A stretch of 64,000 nucleotides of DNA from Xiphophorus maculatus (GCF_002775205.1 NC_036462.1:32219084-32283083), one strand, 5' to 3'; numbered from the stretch's first letter, positions 36,201 through 48,307 are shown. Numbers and translations are program-made. Notes: generated by a model not told the origin, from the letters alone.

Positions 36201-39200
36201 GGATTTGTATTATTCAAATTCCAGGGATATATACCTCGCTGAAGTCAGACCTTCTGTTGGCAGTCGGATCACAATCTTGTTTTTTTTTCTGCTTTGAATA
36301 TTAACCCTTTGTTCAGAGAGAACGCATCCTGGTATTAACCAGCTCCTTTTTCTACGCTTTGCTTGGTCCAGAGGACGTCTGTTGAGAAACGATTACTTCC
36401 TGGATGTGTGGACTCTGTTTTAAATTTTACTCAATCGCTCATGTTTGGTTGTGATGCGTGTAAGGCACCAGTTCAACACTATGAAATTTACTGAAAATTA
36501 GCGGCGCTGTAAACAACCATCCTCCACAGCAAAGGGAGAACTGCCTAGCCAAACGAGGCAACTGTTCATGTTAATTCAATATTTGGTAGTGCAGTCGACA
36601 TGGACTGAATGGCTTTGTTCACTTCCTCTGCTGTCATTGCCAAAAACTACAGGCAGGCTACAACTCTAAAACAGCAGGAAATTAGCATCATCTTTCACAA
36701 CTTCTCCTTCTGCTCGCTGATTGGCCTGGTTAAAATTCTACCGGAGAAATCTAGCTCAATTGGAGAAATCGCAGGCGGAGCACTGAGGGGCGATGAGAAT
36801 CTAGCAGAATTGTATAGGAAGGCAATGGTCTAGAGGCTAGAGGCAACCTACTGAAAAAAGAAAATTATGAGAAGGTGGTCAGAGGAAGTTGAAGAAGCCA
36901 TGCAAGGTTTTTTCTGAGGCCACAGACTGGGAGGCACTGTGCCAGCCGCATGGAGGTGACTGACTGGGCTCTAACGTGTAAGGAAAAATTTCAGAGGCAT
37001 AATTTTTTTGTTGTTAAAAAATATTGGACATGTTTTACCAGTTTCTGCCCATATACTAAGGGTTTTGTGTAAATGTGAATCAGTGGGTACAAAACCAAAA
37101 TGTAGCTATGCTAGATGTTTTGCAGCTGGTCCAAAGAAAACTGTTGGTATAAATTAGATGATCACAGATGTGCCGTTTGCCTAAATTTAGTCTTAACAGT
37201 GTTTAGCTATTTCCACTATTATAGCAGTCCTTGAACGTTTGTGTTCCCCAAACTGAAGCTGTTTGCCACCTAAGGCTAAATCTATACACATAACCAAAAT
37301 AGTTATGTGTACATGCAAGCCACACAAGGTCCAAGGTCCAGTTCAGTTCATCCGCCTCTGCCTGGCCACTGCTAGAGGTTTTTCTACCCAAATAACACAA
37401 TGCACACATTCAGGCAGTTTCTTTGTTGTTTCCACTCTATTCCGTAGAGGGGAAACACAATAGTGTTAACAGTCTCCTTCTCTCCACTTTTTATATTCTG
37501 GTATCAAGTGAAGCTTGTAAACGTACTCTGTAATCTGATCAAATGTGTGTATTTATGTTCACAGGAACAGGAAAGTGGTGAACTATTCACAATTCAACGA
37601 GTCTGACGATGCAGGTAAGCAACGCTCTGTGTGTTTCTCTGTGTGTATCGTTCAAAACAAAATACAAGCTAGCTAATGTGCCAAGCATGAAATGACGGCT
37701 GGCATGCAGATGAAGTTTACTTTCTTAAACCTTTAACCCGTTTTATTCATTTGTGCCGGTCTTATGAATGCTTGTTTGTGGTCAGCTTTCATTGGGATGA
37801 ACATGTATCGTTGGAGATGAATGTTTCTCTGACACTACATTGCCGGCCCTCCACTTAGAAATCTCACACCAGCTCTGGAGTAGCTTGCTGCTTGTGCACA
37901 CATTCATAATCTTTCAGTTATTAACTCCAGATGATCCATGTGCTTAGGTCAACCTCATATTCAGTTAGACATGCAAGGCTGTTGGAGTTGAGCAGTAAGA
38001 CACAGCCAGGCTGCTGCTGCTGCTAATCAGATGTTTACTGTTCAGCATCACAGGGTAACGTTTACTGGCCAGCACTTTTTGTAGCTTTTGTTTTTGGTTT
38101 TCATTTTTAGATCTGGCCTGCCAGTTCCTCCTTTGAGTTTTTTTTTTTTTTTTTTTTTTTTGAAAGACTATAACCCATCGACGCAAAGACAAATATGGAA
38201 CCATTAATGATTTCATTAACTATGATCAAAACCCTGGTTTTCTGTGATGGAGAGTAACTTTGCAGCTCTGTTGGTATCATATCATTTTGCCAAATATACC
38301 TTCATATGCATTATTATTCACAGCACTACCACAGAAGCTAATATCTACAGTCTTGGGAGGTGCATCCAATCAGCACCAAGGAAAATAAATGCTGCTCCTT
38401 ATTTGGCTACTTTGCAAATGGCAGCTAATAGCTTAGCATTGCATCCTGGACAGAGCTTTCTGAGCTGCATTTTCTTTAGAATATGTTTGATATAATCTAC
38501 CAAAAAAGGGAACATTTGGGCAAATTTTACTTGAATAGTTTAGAGTTACATTCCATAGAAAAAAATCTGTATATAGACGGTATTTTATAAACTTTAATTT
38601 AACAGATGAATAAAAAAAAATACATGAAAGAATTACAGGACCCACAAATTAATGGAAAACAGTTGTATGTTAGTGTAACAATAGATTATAATTTAACAAA
38701 GTAAAAAAAAAAAATCCGGAGTAAATTAGTAGTGAAACATTTACTCACTGCTTGTAGATGGATGCCTGAGAATGTGAGCTGAGATGTTGTCCTTCCTCTC
38801 CTCTCTATAGATGAGGAGTATGGCGGCGATCGGCCTAAGAAGGTGCGCCCCGCCCCTCGTGAGCCGAAGCACAAGCGCTCGAAGAACTCACAGGATGACA
38901 GGTTAGGACGCGATTTGGATTTGCTTCATTCTGCTGTTGGACCTGGGCTAAATAATGCTAGATTTATCAGCGCCAAGTTCAGGAACTTTGAGCAGATCAT
39001 GCTTTAGCTTTATGTCAGGCTGTTAAGCACAAAGTCTGGTGTCTTCTGCTTTCTTCCAGTGAGGATTCTGATGAAAAGCTCTCCAAATCCAAAAATGATT
39101 CAGCAGGTAAGTTTGTCCAATCGGTTTGCTGAGCGCATGCTCCACGCCGAGCCGAGATCCCGACTCCCTGACTTCCCTGCATGTCGTGATGCAGATGACT

Positions 39201-41104
39201 TCGGCAGTGAGGAGGAAGACAACGACTTTGGAGAAGAGGAGGAGGAGGAAGGAGGCAGCGACTACGAAGAAGAGAGAGGAAAAAAGGCAAAGAAAGCCAA
39301 AGTGGAGAAGACCAGTAAGAGGGGCCCAAAGAGAAAACGGGCTGCAGGTACTGGCTTACCACAGCACCCAGCTTAAAATATTATGTTTAAGACTTTCAGA
39401 TCAAACAGTGTGAGTTTATCCGCATCGTTTTTCTCCTGCCTTCATGTGTTTTTTTCCCCGTCGTAACAAGCGCCAGTCTAACAACTCTGTGTGTGTACAG
39501 ATGACAGTGACGACGACAAGGAAGTGAGTCGGAAGCGTACAGTGAGGCAGGCTGCTTCCAAGGCCGTGTCAAAACAGAGAGAGATCCTGCTGGGGGACGG
39601 AGGCAGTGAGGATGAGGAGCACGAAGACCAGGAGGAGTCTTATATGGACCGTACGTACAACACCAGCAGCTTCACTAATCTTAGGGCAGCAGGACAAGGT
39701 TTGCATTGCCCGTTTAGTTCTTGTCTTCTAAAATGAGAGAAACTCCAGAGAATCCAGAACTGGCCAACTGTGACCCAGTATGGAGAATTCCACATGCTAA
39801 CCTATAAAATTTTGAGACTCTTAATATAAAGTGTATTTGTCAGCGGTGCGACTTGATTAAAATTCTAATCGAGTTCATTGCGGGGGTTTGTAATTAATTA
39901 ATTGAAAGTCATTATTGACAAAATAAGCAGCATTCAATTCAGAAATCCCCTTTTGCTTCTAAATAATTGAATAAATAGACACGAGTTCAAACTACAAAGA
40001 TATTTATTGTTTTGTTTTTTCCCCCAAACTGTTACTGAGGTTGTTAAACCATCCGATTGGAGCAAAGTTCTACTCTATCCATCATCTTTCCAGTGTTTCA
40101 GGAACTCCTGATAAATCACGGAACCTCTTCAGAAATATGGACGGTGGACGCTGACATTAGCATTGAGGACGTCTGTGCTGCTGCTACATGTTTAGCATTG
40201 AGATGCTTTTTTAGGCTTGAATAGCTTCACTGACAGGCTAACTCCGTTTAGCTTAGCTTGAGCACAACAATAGTCTTTTCCAGTGTCCAATTCAGATCGG
40301 TTTCTGAAGCAGAAATGAAAACCCCATTGGGCCAATAGGTTTCGTCATTCATTGTCGCTTTTGCGTCAGATTTACAGATGTACCAGAAACACGCAAATAC
40401 AAAGGTTCCTGCTAGAACGTATGTTTAAAAAACATTTTTAAAAAAATTTGCGTTAAATTCTGCGTAATTATATAATTAATTGAAATTAACGTGTTGTTGT
40501 TCACCTTCTTCTGTCTCATGATGCTTTTCCTGAACCTCCATACTGGCAGTTATACATGTAACAAACAATCTCTCTCACAGAGCAAATATGGATAAATATT
40601 ACATGTGAACATTTACTTCCAGGTATTTAAAACCTCCTGTGGGAACAGTCAATTACGTATTTTAAAGCCTTTCTTTTAAAATAAAATCCCCTCTTTATTT
40701 TGTTGTAATTCAGAGACTTTTTTAGTGAACATTTACTTTGAAAGTCCATCTCTTGCAGAGCCTGGTTGCTCTGGTGATTCCCACCTTTTCTGGGCAGCTG
40801 TTTGACTGCATTTCTTTCCTTTTTTTACAAACTAAGTTTCCTCCCTCTCTGTTCGCACACACAGCTGACGAGTCTGGCAGCGACGAGGACTTCATGGTGG
40901 AGGATGACGATGACAGCGACTACGGCCGCTCCAAGAAGAAGGGAAAGAAGGTCATCCGACGGGGGCGGCTGGAGAAGAAGGAGAAGAAGAGCCCCAAACC
41001 CCGACTAAAGGCCACAGGTAGTTAGGAAACCAATAGAGATGCCAGTCTTTCAGTGTGCAGCAATTCGATTTCAATTTTTATTTATTTATCTTTTGTTTAG
41101 CATC

Positions 41105-41144
<40 letters not shown>

Positions 41145-43445
41145 CATTTATTGTCATTGAACAGAATTCAACGAAATTTCCATTGCAGCTCCCGTGCAAA
41201 AGGTCAAATATATACAGTATAAATAAGCAAACACACAATAATAATAATAACAATATATACAACTAAATTAACTAAAGGCACTCAACCACACCAAAGAAGT
41301 AGCGGCAGGTCCAATTATGGCAAAGTACAGATAATGTGACAGTGCAAAGTGCAGAACAGTGTGGCTGTGTGGGGGATATGTATGTGTGACTGCGAGGTTA
41401 TGATATGTGTGGGAGGGGGGGGCGGCAGGGAGTAATGGCTCTGACGGCTGTGGGGAAGAAACTGTTTCTCAGTCTATTTGTTGTAGTCCGTATAGACAAT
41501 TTTATTCAGAAACAATGTTAGTTAAGAATCCAGTTTTTCCTATTGAAACAGTCTTTAGATTCTGTTTAAATGATGTGACTGACAAGAGAAAGGAAACATT
41601 TAGCAAAAGCCTTTCTGTAAGGTTCCATACTATATTATATATTCCATCAGTTTATATTTAAACAAAAATACATTTGTTTATCAAATTCTGCAACTAACAA
41701 GTTAGCTTAGCTTCCTGGCTTTTTCTTAAAGGGGCAGTATTATGTAAAATTGACTTTTTACATAATAAAAAGTCATTTTTTTATTAATTACATCATGTTA
41801 CAATGTTATTCCCTCATCAAGTCATAGCAGGTCTGATGTCTTGATTCTTCATGCATGTTTGTCACTGTGCAAAACGCCTGTGTGGATCTAGCCCCGCCTT
41901 CCAGGACCAAGCCCAGATTAACGGTCCTCAGTTCATTACCCAGAAACTTTTTGAGTTATTTTTGCCTTACAAACCAACACTGAGGCAAAGACGGTGGGCA
42001 AGAAAATTCGAGTCCTACATCCGGTCTGTAAGGTCATTAGTGGGAAATAACGGAGAAATAAACGATAAAGCCCAAGAGGAAAAGTAACGAGGGACACAAA
42101 GACTGGTTGGATGTGAGTGTGAATGCTGTGGGAAGCATTTTGCAGGTACAAAACGGGTGAGAAATTACTTAAAAAATACCAGCTTGTGAAGACCTGCCTT
42201 CAGGAAAATGCTTAAAAATAAATAGTAACATAAAACGGTGTTTAAATGTCAATACAGCAGTTGCTGCAATCTGCACTAAATCCAGCATAACTACCTTCAC
42301 TCATTGATCTGGAAATGGTTAGATGTTTAGCATTGTTATTTTAATCAAACTGAGTTGGGTTTACTTTACGCTTAGCCATCAGCCGTGAGTTGTTGGCGTC
42401 AGAACCGCACACGGTAGAAAGCTCAGCCAGGATCCAAACGACCGCTCTTAGAACAACAGGAGGTTCAAACTCCGCTCATTCATTTTTAGCTTACAGAAAA
42501 AGGCGCCAAGCCGCCAAATAAACAAAAGCAAACTTACCAATAGGCTTTAGGCTTTGACGTGCCCACCCACACAGACACATGCGCCCTAGGTAGAAGATGT
42601 TTTGACCCCAAAGATTTTTGTTTTTTTCTCCACAATTTTGTTAATAGTATAGAGGATTAGATAATAATTCCAGAAATTATTCTTTTCTTTTTCTAAAGGA
42701 AAATCTCAAGGTACCAGAGTGGCATCTGCGCATCTGCGCATAGTTCTGAACTTTAACCCTAGAAATGAGTTTTATACATAAAGCAATTTATTTCAAACAT
42801 GTTTATAATTAACTTTTTTAAAATTCTAAACATAAACAAATGTTATTACTTCAATGCAAAAACATTTAATTAAATTTTTTGGCAGTGCTCCCTAATGACA
42901 ATGGCTATTTTTAGAACTTGCTCTGCGGGCAACTGACGAGGTCCCCTCGGGCGACCGGGTCCCCGCGGGCCCCGTGTGGGTGACCCCTGCTCTATAGATT
43001 GAAATAAAACATTTTTTTTTGTTCCAGCCCCTGATGTCAGAACTTTTACTCAGTTTTACCCCAGTCTGTAGAACAGTTCACATCATTTTTAGTGATTTGA
43101 TGTGAAATTGTTGCAGTTTTTTTTTTTCTTCTTTTCAACCAATGAGATAAGTTGCCCTGAGCACTTCCCCTCTGTCCTGCAGTCACCCCCAGCCCCATGA
43201 AGGGGAAGGGCAAGGGCCGCCCCAGCACCAAGACCGTGGAGAAGAGCTCACCCAAAGAGGAAGAGGAGGAGGAAGAACCAGAGAGCCCTCTGGAGGAGGA
43301 AGAGGAGGAGGCCGCCGAGAAGAAGGAGGAGACCTCCCCCGCCACCAAGACAACGAAGGAGTCTGCAGGAGGAGACGAGGAAGAGGAGGAAGACGAGGAG
43401 GAGGAGAACGGCTCAGAAGAGGAGGCGCCCTCTGGGGAAGACTAG
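30281..43445 (+). CDS. nucks1: Nucks1: nuclear ubiquitous casein kinase / CDK substrate, 8 coding exons
   Basis: Exons: 30281-30297, 37565-37614, 38811-38901, 39060-39106, 39195-39347, 39501-39650, 40865-41017, 43183-43445; all introns have GT/AG ends, phases join exactly, and the product is 307 codons plus stop. It matches vertebrate NUCKS1: start [26 protein letters not shown], then [43 protein letters not shown] and C-terminal EEAPSGED. It is a disordered, very acidic/basic nuclear chromatin protein linked to DNA repair and transcription; SP and SD/E sites fit CDK1 and CK2 targeting. It is a paralogue of RAD51AP1, whose N-terminus shares the PVRxxKxVNYSQF motif. Human NUCKS1, as I recall it, is about 243 residues; the extra length here is exon 5 and a longer acidic C-terminus. 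Whether this is the a or b teleost copy cannot be told. Confidence 0.96.
30298..37564 (+). other. nucks1 intron 1 (7.3 kb)
   Basis: Donor AG/GTAGGT at 30298 and acceptor TTCACAG at 37564. The first 800 bp are GC-rich and continue the CpG island. The intron holds a solo LTR (33556-34190) and otherwise AT-rich unique sequence. Frames in it lack family resemblance. Confidence 0.7.
33551..34195 (+). mobile_element. Solo LTR with 5-bp target-site duplication
   Basis: A 635-bp segment (33556-34190) starts TGTGATGGAGACC and ends CAAAGTGACA, i.e. TG...CA, and is flanked by GTGAT at 33551-33555 and 34191-34195. It has a TATA-like box (GGTATAAATG, about 34043) and a downstream AATAAA (about 34117), both on the plus strand, the usual U3-R-U5 order. 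No internal retrotransposon sequence is present, so it is a recombined solo LTR, probably Ty3/gypsy-like; the family is unassigned. It lies in sense orientation in nucks1 intron 1. Confidence 0.75.
38140..38161. repeat. Poly-T tract in nucks1 intron 2
   Basis: An uninterrupted run of about 22 T. Confidence 0.85.
41104..41480. mobile_element. TAGA microsatellite plus LINE/SINE-like repeat in nucks1 intron 7
   Basis: 41104-41145 is a TAGA repeat, followed by TTTATTGTCATTGAACAGAA and, further on, CTGACGGCTGTGGGGAAGAAACTGTTTCTCAGTCTATTTGTT. This combination is common in fish interspersed repeats, with the microsatellite as the tail, so the repeat probably runs on the minus strand. Confidence 0.5.
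41723..41960 (+). mobile_element. Kolobok/T2-like MITE left end in nucks1 intron 7
   Basis: Starts TTAA followed by AGGGGCAGTATTATGT, then the family words GTTATTCCCTCATCAAG and GTGCAAAACGCCTGTGTGGA seen in the copy at 18.6 kb. Sequence beyond about 41,960 is unrelated to other copies and the right end is missing. Confidence 0.6.
42200..43182. other. nucks1 intron 7, distal part
   Basis: Non-coding. About 42930-43000 is a short GC-rich block (GGTCCCCTCGGGCGACCGGG, then GTGACCCCTGCTCTATAG) that looks like the end of an interspersed repeat. The acceptor for exon 8 is CTGTCCTGCAG at 43182. Confidence 0.45.
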
Positions 43446-44314
43446 AAGATGGAACCCGTTCCTTCCCATCCTCCACCTCTCTCTGTCTCTCCTTCACATG
43501 TTTGTTTTCTTTTGTTGCTCTGCATTTAGGGTTTTGTTTTTCTTTTTGTATTCTTCCCATCCTAGTGGCCTGGCTCAACGATTTGGAGAACCTCTATTTT
43601 TTTTTTTTGTTTTTAATTTCAGTCAGCATCCTAGCTCCTCCAGCATCCCAACGTCTCCTCCGTCTCTGTAGGACGGTGAAAGCGAGGGTCCGTCCTGCAG
43701 CAGAGCAGCAACCTTTCTTTTCTCCCTGTTTTACTGGTTCAGCCCATCCCAGGAGAGGTTCTGTATCGGTGGGCAAAGCGCTGTATCTCATGCACGTCGA
43801 CACGCGCCCGGGTAAACGCCCGTTTCCTCTCTGCTTGGTGTTTTCAGCGCCGCTTAACGCCGTGATGAGTTTTAAACACTTTATTTAAAGCATTTCTGAG
43901 CTCACTTAAAGGTCACGCTTGTCATTTTTAATCATTTTTCCTTTAGCTGCTTTTTGGAACGGTTTCTCTTTTGTATATTCAGCTAAAAATGTTTTTGTTT
44001 TGTTTTTGTTTTCTGAAACAGCGCCCCCAGCATGGCTGCAGCATCCTAACATCCAATCCTTTGTGCCAGGCACCTTCATTTCCTGTTTTTTTTTTTTTGT
44101 TGTTTTCAGAAAAATGCAACAAGAGGTGTTCTTTGTTTTGAGAGTTTAAAACAAGATTGTTTTTTTTCCTCTCTCTCCTGTTGGTTCATTGTTCTAATTC
44201 TCTATTCAGATTTTTTTGTAATGTTTGTTTTTTAAGAAAAAGAAATAAAATGTATCTTGATTTTAAAGAAAATCCATTGACCCTATGTAATCTGTTCAGT
44301 GTGACGGTGGGAGC

Positions 44315-44347
<33 letters not shown>

Positions 44348-45330
44348 ATCAGCTTTAGTGGTATCCTGTCAGTTTCCCATCACTTCGGTTCTTCAGTACT
44401 TTGAGTTGCCTGCGTTAGAAGTTCAAGTAGACCGGGCAGCTCTGTGTTCGTGTTCATTTGTCGATGCCTTAATTTTCATTCGGTTAAATTTTTTTTTTCC
44501 ACCAGTGGCTCTAATGTCATCCCCGAAGGCCTGAGAATGTAACGAGTCCTCACGTTTCAAGCCTTTCCTAGCAAGGCGGCTGACGCCCGGCTCGAAACGA
44601 GTCACCAATTAGTCCGATCAGCAGACCATCCAAAGCCATAGACGATCTCAGAACTCGTGATTTGTAGATCAGGTGCAGCTCTTGTGAGATTATCCTCTTG
44701 TGTTTGATGTCAAAGCAAAAAAAGAATAAAAGAATGAAGTTGCTATTGCGATCTTGGGGACAGTGTTTTCGTACGGGTCGTCCTGAGGTCGCAATAGAAG
44801 TTGGTCCCAGCCAGGGCGCCGGAACCTTCGTTCATAAGCACATTTGATTGTTTCCCGCCTGTCTGAGACAGCAGGTCAGTGTTTTTCTACGTTCAGGTCC
44901 CTGAATTGGCACCGAGTCCTTACAGTCCAGCCGTTTTTAAAAACTTGGAGGTTAAAAAAGAAAGAGGCTCCTCTCTCCTACTGGAGGCACATGGTTCTGT
45001 TCCTCTCTCATCCACTCTTCAACTTTTCTCTGTTTTTACTTTTTTGTTTGGTTTCTTTTTAATCTACGTTGAGTTGTTCTGGCAATGTTAATGTAAGCTG
45101 ACTTGTGATTCCTACGGCGACCAGGCAGTGAAGCTTTTGTCAGTCTAGTGGGGGGGAAAAGGAACACTGAACTCTTCAATCTTTTTGCATGTTGTGGAAA
45201 AAGTGCGAAGCGATGATGTTGAATAAATGCTGGCAGTAGCAACATTATGGTCTAAAGGAAAAGTATTAAACAATGTTGATAATGTTTTGGTTTCCCAGCT
45301 TCTAATAAAGGCAACCTACTTTTTATACAG
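43446..45330 (+). terminator. nucks1: nucks1 3' UTR with four possible poly(A) signals
   Basis: AATAAA hexamers occur at 44244-44249, 44725-44730, 45222-45227 and 45304-45309 with no competing gene between them. Several lie in A- or T-rich contexts suited to cleavage. A CT microsatellite (about 44318-44345) lies between the first and second. The most distal one is followed by a T/G-rich region. This implies a 3' UTR of 0.8 to 1.9 kb, with alternative ends likely. Confidence 0.6.
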
Positions 45331-46575
45331 ATTACCTGCTTGTCTCATGACCTTCAGCTCTGTGTGAATGGCTACTAGAGTGTGAGATGTTTGGTTATTT
45401 AGAAAATTATGCACCAAGCTTATTTATAACAAAATGCAGAGATAAAGATAACGCAGTAAATCACTTAAGAGATTAAGTGATTTAATAGCAGCAAATAATT
45501 GTGTTATGAATGTTTTAGACAGGATATGCTCATATCCTTTAAAAGTATTACCTTCATGTACCTAAAATTAAGTCCTTAAAATGTCTATATTTTAATTTAT
45601 TTTAAAAAGTTAGTTGGTCTTTAATGTTTTTCACAAGTCTAAATTTTGTCTTGACAAATTTATTTAATCCCATATACTGTATATATCCTATGTAATTTTT
45701 TTTTCTTGTGGGACTTTTCTGTCAGGCAAAAGTTTGAGTCGCTCTGCTGAAGCATATTAGTGTTGAAGCTACTGCGAACTAGCTATTAACATACCCGTGC
45801 TAGCTAGCTAGCTAGCGTTCATTTCGTCCATCATTAGTAACTGACAATTTGGCTGGTCGAAGTTAATACGTTTCTGTGGAGATGAAGGTCTTCAATTCCA
45901 TTCACAGTGGTCGTAAAAAATGTCTTAAATTTGAGTCGGTGAAACCTGCAGAAACCCTGTTATTAAGATTAAAGGAGGGTAGTAGTTGTGAAGAAGAAAG
46001 AAAAGTTGTTTTCTAGGTTTTACAAGTATGAAAGAAATCTGCTTTTGTAGCATCTATAGAAAGTATTTGACGTTTTGTCATTTTTATTGATTTTACAAAC
46101 CAATCAAGATCAACAAAATGTGACTTTTTTTCCCCCAAATAGACCAAACAAACCCTTAAATGTCAAAGTGAAAACTGATTTTGATAGGTATTTTTCCTTT
46201 CGAACCTATATAAAACAAAGAACCACAGACAACGTATTATGAATTTTATAGCCAAGCTTTTGCAAAAGGAGAAAACACAGAGAACTGCTCCTCTGACCAG
46301 TTCACCATGTGTTCTGCAACTCTGCAGTAGAGCTTGTCTTTTTATTAACACAAAACAAAAGCAAAGGGGGCTGGTGCTGATAAGATTAGGAGCCCCCGAA
46401 ACGAACACAATCAAACACAGTTTTACGACTAAGGAATTTCTACCTAGGGGACAGTCAGGAAAAACAACAAAGGTCGTAAAACTTCTGATACAATCAACTA
46501 GCAACCCAGTTCCTAGGTGTGATAACTAATCAAAGGTCTGAGAAACACATTGTTAACTGTTTCACATGAAGATAA
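45331..46575. other. Intergenic between nucks1 and the tandem element
   Basis: AT-rich and non-coding. It includes a GCTAGCTAGCTAGCTAGC block near 45810. No gene seen. Confidence 0.4.
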
Positions 46576-46725
46576 CACCCGCTTCGGATGTTATCATCCC
46601 ATAGAATGGCGATTATCAGTGGTTATCAGCCCCATTGAATGGCCTCAGTTGGTCCCTGCTCTGCCTGCTAGCAGGCTGTTATCAACCGTTATCAACCATT
46701 CTATCGGTGATAACAGCCGCTTGTC
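46576..46725. promoter_or_regulatory. Palindromic left-end block with repeated TTATCA words
   Basis: About 46582-46630 and 46674-46720 are imperfect inverted repeats sharing TGTTATCA, ATAGAATGG and TTATCAGCC-type words. TTATCA occurs at 46591, 46613, 46623, 46679 and 46689, and its complement at 46708. In the centre is the perfect palindrome GCCTGCTAGCAGGC (46663-46676). This layout resembles subterminal transposase-binding arrays. Repeated at 60383-60532. Confidence 0.5.
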
Positions 46726-47110
46726 GCTAATAGAACCTTTTTTTAACCTTTTTTTAAAAACCTTTATTTATAATTTATCTGCGAATTTGAACAGGATATT
46801 AAGAATTTACTAAAAATACAAAAGCCAAACGTATCCGTCATAAGATTTTAATTAGGTATTGTAATAAACGTTACAGTATTTAAAAACAACTCACTAAAAT
46901 CTAAAACCGGAGGGTTTTTTTTTCTGTTTTGTTTATTTTTGTTCGCTTTTTTAAAGACTTATATTCCCAATATGCCTTTTATTTCTTTGGATTTTTTCCA
47001 ATAATTCACTCAAAATAAATGCCAAAATTTAACATACTTGGTTAATTTTATTGGATCTTTACAAGACGTGTTCTCTCAATACATGCCGTGTTTTTATCTT
47101 CCGGTCGTGC

Positions 47111-47113
<3 letters not shown>

Positions 47114-47181
<68 letters not shown>
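47114..47181. repeat. TA microsatellite in left inverted repeat, copy 1
   Basis: 34 TA units. The equivalent tracts are 60205-60292 (44 units, right inverted repeat) and 60921-60992 (36 units, copy 2). Confidence 0.95.
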
Positions 47182-47183
<2 letters not shown>

Positions 47184-47478
47184 CATACAATGAAATTAAA
47201 AGGTATATTCTAGAGTTATGTAGTTGTCCAACCTCATAGCCTTCCACTAGGTGGCTGTATGTACATCCGAAGTTGCTTGCAATCCATTAATAATGATAAG
47301 AAGAAGTTAGGGTTGGCCCTAATCTTATTTTTAATTAAAAAAATTAAAAATAAAAATACGGATGGATTTGCTCATATGATTATATGAAAATCTGTGTTTG
47401 TACCATATGAAAATGTTTAATATTTGTATTAGTAGTAATAATAATAAATTACGGATTGCACCCGACAAAACATTAGAG

Positions 47479-47539
47479 AAGAAGAAGAAGAAGAAGAAGC
47501 TTACGTCATTCGACGCGACACTTTCCACGGTCGGAGCTG
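47479..47539 (+). promoter_or_regulatory. Promoter-proximal CRE-like site and non-coding exon 1 of rightward gene
   Basis: GAA repeats, then TTACGTCATTCGACGCGAC and a GC-richer stretch, end in a strong donor (GAGCTG/GTGAGT at 47539/47540). The CRE-like octamer and local CpGs in an AT-rich background fit a small core promoter. No start codon lies before the donor, so this would be a 5' UTR exon spliced to 48303. Present again at 61290-61350. Confidence 0.55.
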
Positions 47540-48307
47540 GTGAGTAGCCCCTGAATCTGTCAAATAAAAATGTAGTAAAAAACCTCAAAAGACCGAAAGT
47601 CTACATTTATAAATCTGCTGATGGTAGTTCTATGAGTTAATGTTAGCGAGTATGTGGCACAGCATGTGTTTGTACAGATTTAGACACGTTTTTAACCCTA
47701 TTTGGTAGAAAAAAAAAGCTAGCTAAAGTAGCCTCTTAAAAGCCAGTCACATTCAAATGTAGCTGTCCTTCATACCTTTAATAACAATGTGCTAAAATTT
47801 TGTTTCATATATCTTAAAAAACCGTATACTTTTCAGTATACTAGTTTATATCAGTATATTGATTTAATGTTAGGATTCTATCATACAGTTCATTACATTT
47901 CATCGTTTCCCACAGTGTATTATAAGCCCTGAGGCCATCATTCTTTATTTGTTGCCCCACCAGGCTAAGCATTGTTTATTTATTTAAGTCTTTGTAAAAC
48001 GTTTGCATTTTCTATGACTTTATAGTTATTGTTCAAGTATTAATCTTCCAATCTTTCAATAACACATAATTCTCAAAATGTAATTTCAAATTTCCCGTCA
48101 ACTTTTAACATTTTTTATCTCAAAAACATGACCAGCTACAGGATGACTGACTGTCATAAAACTGAACCACCGGGCTTACCATGTTTTCTGGGGGATACCC
48201 TGCAAGCACAATGCATGCTAATATTTATTTATCACATACCAGAAAAAACAGCTACCTTCTGTTTATTCATATTCATGGTTGTATTTTCTGTCTTTCTTTT
48301 AGGTTCA

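Larger units (their letters stand above)
47024..47805 (+). repeat. Left terminal inverted repeat, copy 1
   Basis: Begins AAAATTTAACATACTTGG and is the near-exact reverse complement of 59585-60382. It contains a TA microsatellite (47114-47181), a GAA-repeat run (7 units, about 47479-47499), the CRE-like TTACGTCA (47501-47508) and a splice donor (47540). Differences from the right copy are few: TA length (68 versus about 88 bp), 7 versus 6 GAA units, and single-base changes. Confidence 0.9.

Noticed and set aside
39015-39362. Minus-strand 115-codon frame over nucks1 exons 4-5
   Set aside because: It is the complement of acidic coding repeats (GAG/GAA giving Leu/Ser/Pro strings) and a shadow of the real exons.
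43183-43578. Minus-strand 131-codon Pro/Ser/Arg-rich frame
   Set aside because: Shadow of nucks1 exon 8; composition is explained by the complement of Glu/Lys codons.
47331-47588. Identical 82-85 codon open frames at 47331-47588, 59801-60055 and 61142-61399
   Set aside because: They lie inside the inverted repeats, antisense to the promoter-like exon, with Phe/Leu/Asn-rich translations from GAA repeats. Their conservation only reflects that the repeats are copies of each other.
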